17,619 bases of DNA from Thermoplasmata archaeon (lineage in GTDB: Archaea; Thermoplasmatota; Thermoplasmata; Thermoplasmatales; Thermoplasmataceae): positions 1 to 17,619 of the forward strand of contig JAKAAK010000031.1 of the NCBI GenBank assembly GCA_021797025.1, written 5' to 3'. Below are positions 1 through 7,306 of the stretch, piece by piece. The notes under the pieces were generated by a model. The model was not told where the DNA came from, did not search any database, and saw only the letters and a program-made list of their open reading frames with translations. A program made the translations under genes and the position numbers. Position 1 is the first letter of the stretch. Every line of letters starts with the position of its first letter.

Positions 1-1
1 T

Positions 2-211
2 CCGGAAATAATTATTCTTCTGGGTTCCACTGCCATGCGTTCACTGCTTAATCTGAAAGCTGTTATGGAATACCACGGCAAAATACTTGAAAATAAATAT
101 CTGATTACGTTGCATCCCGCAGCAGCCCTGAGAAATCCAGCCAGCTTAGAAATCATGAAATCAGATTTTGAAATATTGGATAATTACCTCAAATCACATG
201 AAAACTCCTAG
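2..211 (+). CDS. Uracil-DNA glycosylase, family 4-like (3' end only)
   Basis: Only the last 69 codons and the TAG stop are inside the window; the start lies upstream. The frame reads an LLGSTA segment followed about 29 residues later by a TLHPAAALRNP segment, then a charged C-terminal helix. This is the C-terminal layout of family 4 (and neighbouring family 5) uracil-DNA glycosylases, where a G-x-TA turn is followed by the conserved HP-(S/A)-xx-LR loop that clamps the DNA minor groove. The enzyme removes uracil from DNA to start base excision repair, a significant burden in hot acid. The iron-sulfur cysteines and the N-terminal active-site motif cannot be checked here. The gene is convergent with the MFS gene and the two coding regions overlap by 23 bp. 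I am fairly sure of the superfamily, less so of the subfamily. Confidence 0.78.
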   Translation, partial: PEIIILLGSTAMRSLLNLKAVMEYHGKILENKYLITLHPAAALRNPASLEIMKSDFEILDNYLKSHENS

Positions 212-1406
212 TTTCCCTGCCACAGATCAGATATAAAACCGCTCCTGTGAAACCCAGTAAATAAACGATGAGAATGAAGAACGCATATAAATGCACACCG
301 GCACCTGCCAGCAGGAATATAAATGCAATGTATATTGCGTATCCTGTTAACCTCACGCTGCCGATGCCTCTTCCCCTGTACCGGCTTACAAAGTTTTCAG
401 GTTCCAGCAATTCCCTGGACCCCCATGCAATCTCACCGAAGACAGAGCTTATGGCAAGCATCACGAGGAGAATATAAAGATTTGATATTACAATATTAAA
501 AAATAATAATAGTATTATCCATGAAGCGAACATGCCTGAAAATCCGATCATGGATGTATACTTTCTCCCGGTTCTTCCTATGGCAAATCCACCTGCAACA
601 CCTGTTGCCGATTCCGCAAATACTGAGAAAAATATAATTAAATCGGTGAATTGTGGAAAATGAAACGGGCCAAGCACCAGATCGGAAAAGGCAAATCCCA
701 CTATTATGGCAACTCCCATCAATGTTAGGGCTATGAATTTTGTCAAATCCCTGAAATTGAATTCCCTAGCATGTATATTCTTTCCGGTTTTCCATAGAGC
801 ACTTTCATTTATCCTGCTCCTTGCAAAGAGCGATACAAAACCACCGAATATGGCAATTACAATAAGTGCAATTTTCTGGACAAAAACCGAACTGGAAAAT
901 AAAATAAAAATAGCCGCCATGACAGTTATGCCTATATTCGCCATATTAGATGATTCAACTATTGCAGGGCCCCTGTATTTTGCCGGGAAATACTCTGCCA
1001 TTATGGACAGGGAGACCGTCTCATCCCCGCCAAGACCAAACTCTGCAATGAAAACGAATATTATAAGAAGGATATAATTATATGTTATCCCGATTCCTAT
1101 GAGTCCTGCTATGGTTAATCCCATGGTAATAATGTAACTGTTTTTCCTGCCTCTCCAGTCCGATAATGTACCCATGGCAATATTTCCTGACAGTAGACCA
1201 GCAGGTGCTGCCCCTATTATATAGTAATAAGCCGTAGATGGAACAAAATACCATGTGGTTATGAGTGGAGCTATACTCAGCGCAATTCCCCACATGAGAA
1301 AGGAAGATGACGCAGCAATGAAGATCATCCAGTGTTTACCATTCCATTTTGATAAGGCTATTCTTTCAGAAATTTCAGTGTTATATTTTATAGTGTTTTC
1401 CATCAT
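189..1406 (-). CDS. MFS transporter under TPP riboswitch control, predicted thiamine (or precursor) importer
   Basis: A 405-residue protein with about 12 hydrophobic segments. It carries the MFS signature GTLSDWRGRK (residues 79-88, loop 2-3) and a second partial copy, GRTGRK, in the loop 8-9 region, so the major facilitator fold is secure. Substrate cannot be read from the protein. It is inferred from the TPP riboswitch that forms its whole leader. MFS genes behind THI elements in Thermoplasma and Ferroplasma have been proposed, in comparative genomics work I recall, to be thiamine transporters (ThiT1/ThiT2); I cannot tell which of these this would be. Two adjacent ATG codons (1406 and 1403) are possible starts; the GGAGGG stretch just upstream is the ribosome site and also part of the aptamer. 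TPP binding should therefore shut off translation. It is a single-gene unit whose 3' end overlaps the convergent glycosylase gene. Confidence 0.85.
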   Translation of the reverse strand: MMENTIKYNTEISERIALSKWNGKHWMIFIAASSSFLMWGIALSIAPLITTWYFVPSTAYYYIIGAAPAGLLSGNIAMGTLSDWRGRKNSYIITMGLTIAGLIGIGITYNYILLIIFVFIAEFGLGGDETVSLSIMAEYFPAKYRGPAIVESSNMANIGITVMAAIFILFSSSVFVQKIALIVIAIFGGFVSLFARSRINESALWKTGKNIHAREFNFRDLTKFIALTLMGVAIIVGFAFSDLVLGPFHFPQFTDLIIFFSVFAESATGVAGGFAIGRTGRKYTSMIGFSGMFASWIILLLFFNIVISNLYILLVMLAISSVFGEIAWGSRELLEPENFVSRYRGRGIGSVRLTGYAIYIAFIFLLAGAGVHLYAFFILIVYLLGFTGAVLYLICGRETRSFHVI

Positions 1407-1490
1407 TTCCCTCCGCCGGTATTGTCCGGATCAGGTTCATGGGGTCGATCCCTATCCTCTCAGCTCCTGGCTCCCCCTTAGCGAAAATGC
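1404..1490 (-). promoter_or_regulatory. TPP riboswitch (THI element) reaching the MFS start codon
   Basis: Read on the minus strand, the conserved core is complete and in order. GGGGGAGCC (1477-1469) opens the aptamer and CTGAGA (1463-1458) is the pyrimidine-sensing junction. CCCC (1444-1441) can close P2 with the 5' GGGG. ATGAACCTGATC (1440-1429) follows. CCGG-ACAATA-CCGG (1429-1416) is the P5 hairpin, and GCGGAGGGA (1416-1408) provides AGG to pair with CCT in P4. The aptamer ends only 1-2 nt before the first ATG. A possible P1 helix pairs CATTTTC (1489-1483) with GGAAATG (1410-1404), which would bury the start codon itself; a 5-nt unpaired stretch before P2 makes that P1 less certain than the rest. 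Expected action: ligand binding hides the ribosome site and start codon. Confidence 0.93.
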
Positions 1491-1500
1491 ATTGCCGAAG

Positions 1501-1523
1501 AATATTTAAAAATTGTGTACACA
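1501..1523 (-). promoter_or_regulatory. Promoter of the riboswitch-MFS unit with adjacent palindrome
   Basis: On the minus strand a TATA-like element TTTAAATATT (1510-1501) lies 25 bp before roughly position 1481, so the mRNA would begin at the very edge of the aptamer. The perfect 10-bp palindrome TGTGTACACA (1514-1523) sits directly upstream, where the BRE or a DNA-binding regulator would contact. The TATA element is a motif call only. Confidence 0.45.
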
Positions 1524-1544
1524 CAGATGGTTTTCCCAATTATG

Positions 1545-2069
1545 TCACACTATTAACTTTAGTTCAAAGCCCGCAATTGTGACAATAATACCCACGGTTA
1601 CCATGACAACAATCCAGAACCTGCCCCTCCCTGCGGTGGATTTACTTATAAACAGGCCTAAGATTGCCAGTGACACATATGAAAGCGATAATGGTATCAC
1701 CTCGTTACCTCTGATAATCAGTGAAGATGATAGGGGGATCAATGCACCAAGGAATCCAAAAAAGGCTGCAATCATGGCACCCAGAAGTGATTCCATGAAT
1801 ATTTCAATACCCAGATGGCCTTTCAGAAGGTAATCAGTCGATTTCAAATTTAATTGAAGAGCTGTTCTATGCAATTCCTCATTTAGACCTGCATACTGGG
1901 CTATAAAATAACTGAAAGCCCCTGCAAAGGCAGATCCGAATGAAATTTTAAACGACTCAAATAAATCTATGGTGCTTTTGCCTATAATTCCTCCGGATGC
2001 AAGTATCAGAGCAGTGATTATCCCATCTGAAAGGCCAATACTAACCGGGAATATGTATTTTTTATTCAT
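1545..2069 (-). CDS. VIT/CCC1-like membrane protein (putative Fe/Mn transporter)
   Basis: A 174-residue, strongly hydrophobic protein with about five membrane segments. The first carries GLSDGI (residues 12-17), the typical first-helix signature of the VIT1/CCC1 family, whose members move Fe(II) or Mn(II) against protons. The next helix, AGAFSYFIAQY (residues 49-59), aligns with the family's GA-x-SMA-x-GEY element, but the methionine is replaced by Tyr54 and the glutamate by Gln58, both positions tied to metal passage in characterised members. The segment NEELHRTALQL follows as the short cytoplasmic helix. The protein is shorter than eukaryotic VIT1 (about 250) and lacks most of the cytoplasmic metal-binding domain. 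It starts within the DUF211 stop (ATGA overlap), so the two are translated together. Family assignment is good; transport and metal specificity are inference. Confidence 0.72.
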   Translation of the reverse strand: MNKKYIFPVSIGLSDGIITALILASGGIIGKSTIDLFESFKISFGSAFAGAFSYFIAQYAGLNEELHRTALQLNLKSTDYLLKGHLGIEIFMESLLGAMIAAFFGFLGALIPLSSSLIIRGNEVIPLSLSYVSLAILGLFISKSTAGRGRFWIVVMVTVGIIVTIAGFELKLIV

Positions 2070-2371
2070 TTTATTATATGCTTTCCGGTAATAACCTCAT
2101 CTATGGAGTGTATAGCACAGCCCATATCCTCTATAACCTTTACAAGATAATTATAATTGATATTTAATCCTTCAACCGTTATACTGGTTCCCATGGTTTC
2201 CATATCCATTTCTGTAACAGTTATCTTCACAGCATCCACACCAGGTACCTCCTCTATGGAACCTGCAAGTTCCGTGAGTGTTGGCCTGTTTAATCCCTTA
2301 TCAACGTCCAGTAAAATCCTTCTAAGATTCATAAGTTTTTCAAACCTCGAAGCAATTTGGCTATTAGCCAT
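2066..2371 (-). CDS. DUF211 family protein
   Basis: A 101-residue soluble protein of the archaeal family DUF211 (structural representative MTH889 of Methanothermobacter). Recognisable pieces are LRRILLDVDKG (residues 16-26), VPGVDAVKITVTEMD (residues 43-57) and the C-terminal IHSIDEVITGK (residues 87-97), the most conserved block of the family. The fold is a small ferredoxin-like alpha/beta domain; the biochemical function is unknown. Family members usually begin at the residues matching Met14 (ATG at 2332), so the 13-residue leader may be artefactual. I keep the start at 2371 because a GGAAG stretch precedes it and no well-spaced ribosome site precedes 2332. It is the first gene of an operon with the VIT-like protein. 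The pairing suggests a metal-linked or regulatory role, but that is inference. Confidence 0.8.
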   Translation of the reverse strand: MANSQIASRFEKLMNLRRILLDVDKGLNRPTLTELAGSIEEVPGVDAVKITVTEMDMETMGTSITVEGLNINYNYLVKVIEDMGCAIHSIDEVITGKHIIK

Positions 2372-2501
2372 ATTCTTCCATTTATATCATTATATAATTA
2401 TTATTTATTAACCTTTTCTGATTTTAGCAGAGAAAATACAATTCTGCTTTGATTTATATACAGATCCAGTTTTATAATAAATATAATAAATCCTATGTAT
2501 T
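2372..2501. other. Intergenic region between the complex operon and DUF211
   Basis: 130 bp, very AT-rich. It should hold the DUF211 promoter (several TATA-like strings, e.g. TATATAAT near 2388-2395, none clearly the best) and the 3' end of the six-gene operon transcript. A 6-bp inverted repeat AGCAGA/TCTGCT (2426-2431 and 2443-2448, 11-nt loop) is present. No coding potential seen. Confidence 0.4.
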
Positions 2502-4247
2502 TCAGATCAGGGATACTATTATAATTATCAATATGAAGGCAGCTATCATGTATGTAATATAAGCGGATATTCTGCTGTTCATGATTTTATATGCTGTAAA
2601 TTTAGCAAACTTTCTGTATGCCATAGCAATATTTATCATGATCATCCAGAATACATCAACAGTTTCTACCCTGTTTTCATCTGTACTGGTGGTTCTGAGT
2701 ATCCTTTTAAGTATGAGTCTTATGTTGTTTGAATAGGTAAACGAATTGTAGTACTGGTCATCCTCAACCCCACCGTTCCACCTGTGTGCAATTCTTGCCT
2801 TTGGTTTTCCGAAGACTAGGAAAACAATTGTCGTAAATACCGTTAAAAGTATAAGAATATACAGAGGAGTTATGAGCCCGAAATCAGAAACACCGAGACG
2901 TGATTCGATCATAAGACCATTGAACACAAGAACAGAGGGTATGCCGGATATATAGTTCTTTCCAATAATCAGGAATGACATGGCAAACAGAAATACAAGA
3001 GTGATTCCGGTTCCGAGTATTGTATAATTCTCCAGATTTTTTCCGCTGGATCTCCTGTGACTATCGGTGAAATAGAAAATTTTCAGCATTGCAGCAGTGG
3101 CAAATCCCTCTCCCATAGCAATCAGGGAACCGGCTATAATCGACGCAATCCCCAGAGGGCCATATAGGTAGGCACCCATGAAAAAAGACTCTAATATCAT
3201 CCAGATCCCTAGGCCGCCCAGTGATGGAAACAGCCCGGAAAGTGAGGACATTGCAAAAAATTTACCTGCCTGATTTACAGTATCCTTACCTCCCGTAACC
3301 GCACTGAAATACTCAACTCCTGTATGACCAATGGATATGAACAGCCCTGTTTTTGCTATGGAATGTGCCATGGCAAAGATGGCAATGGAAATCAGGACAA
3401 ACTCTTTTAACACACTATCATTGACAGCAATGAATAGCCCTATTGCAGCCATCAGCACTCCATTATTTTCTATGGTACTGAAACCGCCGAGAGATTTCAT
3501 ATTTTCAGAAATATACGCATAGAGCGCACCGAATAGTACGGAGATCACACCTATAATAATAAATAGTATACCAATGTCAATGGAAACTGGAGAAAGAATA
3601 GCTATTTTCAATATTCCGTATACACCCATGAGAGTCATTGTTGCACTGAAAATTGCAGATGAATTGGCTGGGGCACTTCCATGTGCTATGGGAAGCCACT
3701 CACTTATCATGAAGGGCGTCAATCCCATTTTAGACATAGCCCCTATGGCAAATATGAGCAGGACAACATCACTGGAAAGTCCAGTAAAATTAAATGTACC
3801 GGTATAGTAATATGAAAGCACTGCAGCGGTTATAATCAGTACAGTGCTTATTTCTGAGAACAGCATGAATATATATGCTTCTATATCGTTTCTCTTGTTT
3901 ATTGCCACGGTTAAATAGGCAGGTATGGACATAATTTCCCAGCCTGTTATGAAAACCAGGAAATTATTTGCATACAGAATTGTCATCATACCTGCTATGG
4001 TCAATATGAACAGTGGAGCAAGCCATCTTCCATATTTCTTTGAATATGAAATAGAAAATACCGATGTTATTATCCATACTATGGCTGCTATCAGGTAAAA
4101 GTACGTTATGTAATCAAAAATTTTGAATGTGAAAAGGAAAAACAGAATAGAAGCTATAGCAGTAATTATGTAACCGGCAGTTCTATATCTTATGGAAATT
4201 AGAGAAGCAAGGAAAACAGCTATGAGCGGTATATAGTAATATATCAT
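2502..4247 (-). CDS. HyfB/NuoL-like antiporter subunit of Ehr-type complex
   Basis: A 581-residue membrane protein with roughly 14-16 helices, belonging to the Mrp-antiporter-like family shared by complex I (NuoL/M/N) and group 4 hydrogenases. The proton-path residues are present: Glu104 in FITGWEIMSIPAY, Lys173 in SKMGLTPFMISEWLP (followed by AHGSAPANSSAIFSA) and Lys299 in AHSIAKTGLF. The tail contains HRWNGGVEDDQYYNSFTYS with a following basic stretch, matching the HyfB/HycC-specific C-terminal region (normally W-x-CG), so it is HyfB-like more than NuoL-like; there is no sign of the long NuoL lateral helix. It is somewhat shorter than E. coli HyfB (about 670). Its ATG overlaps the stop of the small subunit gene (ATGA), and it is the last gene of the operon. 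Expected role: proton or sodium translocation driven by the redox arm. Confidence 0.88.
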   Translation of the reverse strand: MIYYYIPLIAVFLASLISIRYRTAGYIITAIASILFFLFTFKIFDYITYFYLIAAIVWIITSVFSISYSKKYGRWLAPLFILTIAGMMTILYANNFLVFITGWEIMSIPAYLTVAINKRNDIEAYIFMLFSEISTVLIITAAVLSYYYTGTFNFTGLSSDVVLLIFAIGAMSKMGLTPFMISEWLPIAHGSAPANSSAIFSATMTLMGVYGILKIAILSPVSIDIGILFIIIGVISVLFGALYAYISENMKSLGGFSTIENNGVLMAAIGLFIAVNDSVLKEFVLISIAIFAMAHSIAKTGLFISIGHTGVEYFSAVTGGKDTVNQAGKFFAMSSLSGLFPSLGGLGIWMILESFFMGAYLYGPLGIASIIAGSLIAMGEGFATAAMLKIFYFTDSHRRSSGKNLENYTILGTGITLVFLFAMSFLIIGKNYISGIPSVLVFNGLMIESRLGVSDFGLITPLYILILLTVFTTIVFLVFGKPKARIAHRWNGGVEDDQYYNSFTYSNNIRLILKRILRTTSTDENRVETVDVFWMIMINIAMAYRKFAKFTAYKIMNSRISAYITYMIAAFILIIIIVSLI

Positions 4248-4843
4248 TTTTTATCCCTCGCCTCTATTATTGCTTTGAGGATCGCTGCCGGTGTCGGTGG
4301 GCATCCTGCAATATGGATATCATATTTCTCCATGGCACCTCTACCAATAATGCCGCCAGACAACGCACACGCACCAAGCCCTATGACAACTTTCGGTTCC
4401 GGCATGGCATCATACGCCTCCTGAAGAACCCTCTCCATCCCCTCTGTATGAACTCCCATAACAACCAGAGCATCGGCATGCCTGGGAGTATTTGCCATGA
4501 AAATTTTGAACCTGCTGGAATCATACTGTGGGGAAAACAAGGTAGTGAATTCAACATTGCAGGCACCACATGTTCCAGAGTCCACAGGATAAAGATACAG
4601 GGATTTTTTGAATATATTCGGAATCGCTTTCTCTACAGAATAGGTATCCTGATTTCCTGTTGGATCCAGATCGCACTGCCTGCAGAATATGCATTTATCC
4701 ATATCCCATTTTCCATCCCTGAGTGCTTCCGTGGGGCAGTTATAATCACTCATCCCCTCCAGTACAGAGGGATACATAACCCTGTATTGATCCAGTTTCT
4801 CGGTTTGTATTCTCTTTCTGATGCCATTGATGAACCAGTTCAC
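4244..4843 (-). CDS. Hydrogenase/NuoB-like small subunit with N-terminal single-cluster ferredoxin module
   Basis: 199 residues from the GTG start at 4843. I chose that start because a perfect ribosome site GGAGGTGA lies 7 nt upstream and it makes a 4-nt GTGA overlap with the preceding stop. The alternative ATG at 4891 would add 16 residues encoded inside the large subunit gene and has no ribosome site. The C-terminal half is NuoB/HyfI-like, with cluster ligands Cys92 and Cys95 (SGTCGACN), Cys159 (GLGACALSGG) and Cys181 (AGCPPTP), the N2-type [4Fe-4S] site. The N-terminal part has Cys36-Pro and CIFCRQC (Cys51, 54, 57), exactly four ligands for one ferredoxin-type [4Fe-4S] cluster. The gene thus fuses a half HyfH/HycF-like module to HyfI. 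It should carry electrons between an unknown donor or acceptor and the large subunit. Confidence 0.87.
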   Translation of the reverse strand: MNWFINGIRKRIQTEKLDQYRVMYPSVLEGMSDYNCPTEALRDGKWDMDKCIFCRQCDLDPTGNQDTYSVEKAIPNIFKKSLYLYPVDSGTCGACNVEFTTLFSPQYDSSRFKIFMANTPRHADALVVMGVHTEGMERVLQEAYDAMPEPKVVIGLGACALSGGIIGRGAMEKYDIHIAGCPPTPAAILKAIIEARDKK

Positions 4844-5994
4844 TGAAACTTCACCTCCAGTTCCGATATCCAGATGCCGAAGCTCTCCCATACAAAAAAG
4901 AAATCGGTGAAAATATTCTTATTCCTCAGTGCAGATCTGAAATTCCGAATATTAAGGTATGAGGGCGGTGACATCTGTATATCAGCCAGCTTGCCCTCCT
5001 TTATTTTTACATAATAGAACAGGTCTCCGGCAGGTGATTCTATCCTGGCAGTACCATCACCAGAGCCACTCAATTCCATCTTATTTTTTCTGAAAATCCT
5101 TTTAACACCGTACGATTCTATTATATTTATAGATTCAAATATTTCTTCTGCCCTCACCAGAAATCTGGAAAATGTATCACCATCCTTTTCAAGCACAGTA
5201 TTAAATTTTCCATATATGAGAGACTTAGAATCTAATCTGGCATCATATCTGAAATTTCCAGCACGGGCAGCGGGCCCAGTAGATATCGGATTTAATACAA
5301 TCCCGTTTTCCTGTATCCTATCAAGGAATATTTTGGAAGAAAGCAGACCTTCATAGATGGACCTGAACTGTTTCTCAACGGTTCTGAGTGATATTCTGGA
5401 AAAATCCCCTTCAATAGAGTTTATGCGGTTTACAGAAAAATAATATCTATGTGCGAAAGCACCGGAAATTATTCTTGCAACCTTCTCTCTCAAAAGGAGA
5501 AGCTGTTTTTCCGGCACGGCAAAGCCTGCAGATTCACATAACCCTTTTATTACATCAATATTGGATCTTATCCTTTCAAGTTCAATTTCTACAATTCTTG
5601 CATCATTTAAATCATCATTCTCAATATTCAAAGCGTCCTCTACGGCAAGGGCATAAGCTATGCTGTGTGATGCTGAATGAAACCCATTGATTCTTTCTAC
5701 CTTTAGCATGGCATCTGAAATACTATCACCGATTATGCTGATATTTCTATTTTTAAAACCGGAGTTTATGATAACATCTCTTATGGACTCTCCAGGCGTA
5801 AGGATCTGGAAATTTACTGATTCCCTCAGTCCGCCTGCTGATGGCCCATAATTGAAATATATTTCCCCCTGGGTCTTTTCTTCATTATCATTTTCTTCTT
5901 TATCTGCCTCTGTAAGTGTTGATGTGTAAACATCGTATTTTTCTGTTCTTCCTACATACCTTCCGGTTTTGTCTCCGAATTCATAATATTTCAT
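4840..5994 (-). CDS. Hydrogenase large subunit/NuoD-like protein lacking all NiFe cysteines (Ehr-type)
   Basis: 384 residues from ATG 5994, preceded by GGTGGTG and overlapping the upstream gene by 14 nt. A longer reading to 6015 adds seven residues of poor quality. The family is shown by NYGPSAGGLRES (residues 48-59, the GP-x-HP-x-xxG region of NuoD/HycE), by ERINGFHSASHSIAYALAVE (residues 100-119) and by a closing block ending in SFGIWISELEVKFQ (residues 371-384). In true [NiFe] enzymes the first motif is ER-x-CGIC and the last is DPC-xx-C. Here the four ligands are Asn103, His106, Trp375 and Glu378. The whole chain has a single cysteine (Cys153), so a Ni-Fe site cannot form. There is no C-terminal extension for a maturation protease and no NuoC-like N-terminal domain. 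This matches energy-converting hydrogenase-related (Ehr) complexes. The substrate is unknown; quinone or a soluble redox partner are both possible. Confidence 0.86.
   Translation of the reverse strand: MKYYEFGDKTGRYVGRTEKYDVYTSTLTEADKEENDNEEKTQGEIYFNYGPSAGGLRESVNFQILTPGESIRDVIINSGFKNRNISIIGDSISDAMLKVERINGFHSASHSIAYALAVEDALNIENDDLNDARIVEIELERIRSNIDVIKGLCESAGFAVPEKQLLLLREKVARIISGAFAHRYYFSVNRINSIEGDFSRISLRTVEKQFRSIYEGLLSSKIFLDRIQENGIVLNPISTGPAARAGNFRYDARLDSKSLIYGKFNTVLEKDGDTFSRFLVRAEEIFESINIIESYGVKRIFRKNKMELSGSGDGTARIESPAGDLFYYVKIKEGKLADIQMSPPSYLNIRNFRSALRNKNIFTDFFFVWESFGIWISELEVKFQ
4851..4858 (-). promoter_or_regulatory. Perfect Shine-Dalgarno site deciding the small-subunit start
   Basis: GGAGGTGA on the minus strand matches the archaeal 16S rRNA tail complement in full. 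It lies 7 nt before a GTG codon (4843-4841) that overlaps the upstream TGA stop as GTGA. It argues against the longer reading from ATG 4891. Confidence 0.8.
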
Positions 5995-7306
5995 GATACA
6001 CCACCAGGAATACAATTCCTATGAATACAGATATTATTGCTGCTATAAGGGGTATAGCAGTATTAATTCCAGACTGGCTGTATTCTGATTTGCCCCTGAA
6101 CAGCATTTTTGATACATTGAAATTTATTGATACAAAAGCGAGGAACAGTGATAGTACTATTATACCGAACTGTGCATAGAAATGTATGGATAGCACTGAG
6201 TAAAGTATAAGGAATTCACCAAAGAATGTTCCGAACGGGGGAGTTCCAGTTACGGCAAAGGATGATAGGAGCATAGAAGCGGCACTCGCTTTATTTCTTA
6301 TTAATCCACCAACACCATCAATTGATTTTGTCCCTGACATCTCATAAACATTTCCTGAGGAGTAAAATGCACCGGCCTTACCGAAGCTGTGTGAAAGTAG
6401 AAGTAGAAGGGAACCCACGAGCCCGGCGAAGGTAAACGTGCTCAAACCTATGAGCGCTATGTTCATATTCTCCATTGTTGAATATGCAAACATTCTCTTG
6501 TAGTTTTTCTGATATCCGAGGAATATAGCTGCAAAAAGTACTGAAATGGTTCCAGCCCAGACGAATACTTCCCGCATTGGATATATTTCGTAAATTCTGT
6601 AAAGCACATACAGTGCTACAGGCAGTAATACTCCGGAGAACATTGCACTAACGGGAGCAGGGGCCTCGCTATGGGCATCGGGAAGCCATGTATGTACGGG
6701 AAAAACACCCACCTTCGTGCCGAATCCTACTAGGGCAATTCCCACGGCAAGCCTTACAGCTAGGCTGTCTTTGATTCCTTTAGATAGAATTACCGTAACT
6801 GTAAGTGTTCCGAAGGCGTAATATATTAGTATAACAGATATGAAAGCAAATGTTACACCAGCTGAGACTATAATTATGTACCTCCATGTTGCCTCCAGTG
6901 ATATATCGGATTTCTCTGTGATCAGGAGTAGCGCAGATGATATTGTGGTAGTTTCTATTCCCACCCACATGAAACCATAATTGTTTACCATGAGGGCAAA
7001 CTCCATGGCAACATAGAAGAATCCCATGAGCATATAATAAACATTTTCAGAAATTCCCTTATTCTTCACATTATGGATATATTTTCTGGAGTAGATCAAG
7101 GACATAAGATAAATGGAGCTCACCATCAGAATGAATATATACGTAATATGGTCAATGAAAAAGAATCCGGAATCAGATAAATTAAAGTAAAGTGGAATAA
7201 GCAGGAACATTTCAATAATTGCCGCTATTATGCTGGTTATCTTAATATTTTTATAGAATCCCATTGCAATCAGAGGTATAATCAGTATGAGTATTTCGTA
7301 AATCAT
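5981..7306 (-). CDS. HyfF/NuoN-like antiporter subunit of Ehr-type complex
   Basis: A 441-residue membrane protein with about 13-14 helices, from the antiporter-like family. Key charged residues are in place: Glu118 in MWVGIETTTISSALL, Lys198 in GFGTKVGVFPVHTWLPDAH (followed by SEAPAPVSAMFSG) and Lys310 in LSHSFGKAGAF. The KVGVFP-H-WLPDAH-xEAPAPVSA block is the textbook signature of the NuoM/N and HyfF groups. Its size is close to HyfF (about 520) or NuoN (about 480). With the HyfB-like protein it gives the complex two ion-translocating modules. Its start overlaps the HyfE-like stop (ATGA), with GGAGGAG nearby as ribosome site, and its 3' end runs into the large subunit gene by 14 nt. Confidence 0.9.
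   Translation of the reverse strand: MIYEILILIIPLIAMGFYKNIKITSIIAAIIEMFLLIPLYFNLSDSGFFFIDHITYIFILMVSSIYLMSLIYSRKYIHNVKNKGISENVYYMLMGFFYVAMEFALMVNNYGFMWVGIETTTISSALLLITEKSDISLEATWRYIIIVSAGVTFAFISVILIYYAFGTLTVTVILSKGIKDSLAVRLAVGIALVGFGTKVGVFPVHTWLPDAHSEAPAPVSAMFSGVLLPVALYVLYRIYEIYPMREVFVWAGTISVLFAAIFLGYQKNYKRMFAYSTMENMNIALIGLSTFTFAGLVGSLLLLLSHSFGKAGAFYSSGNVYEMSGTKSIDGVGGLIRNKASAASMLLSSFAVTGTPPFGTFFGEFLILYSVLSIHFYAQFGIIVLSLFLAFVSINFNVSKMLFRGKSEYSQSGINTAIPLIAAIISVFIGIVFLVVYHEIL

Noticed and set aside
2426..2448. Inverted repeat AGCAGA/TCTGCT as a terminator for the six-gene operon
   Set aside because: The stem is 6 bp with an 11-nt loop and no T-run follows on the minus strand, and archaea rarely use such terminators. 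Left as a note in the intergenic entry.
4313..4846. 177-codon + strand frame opposite the small subunit gene
   Set aside because: Shadow of the conserved minus-strand NuoB-like gene; the translated product has no protein-like pattern.
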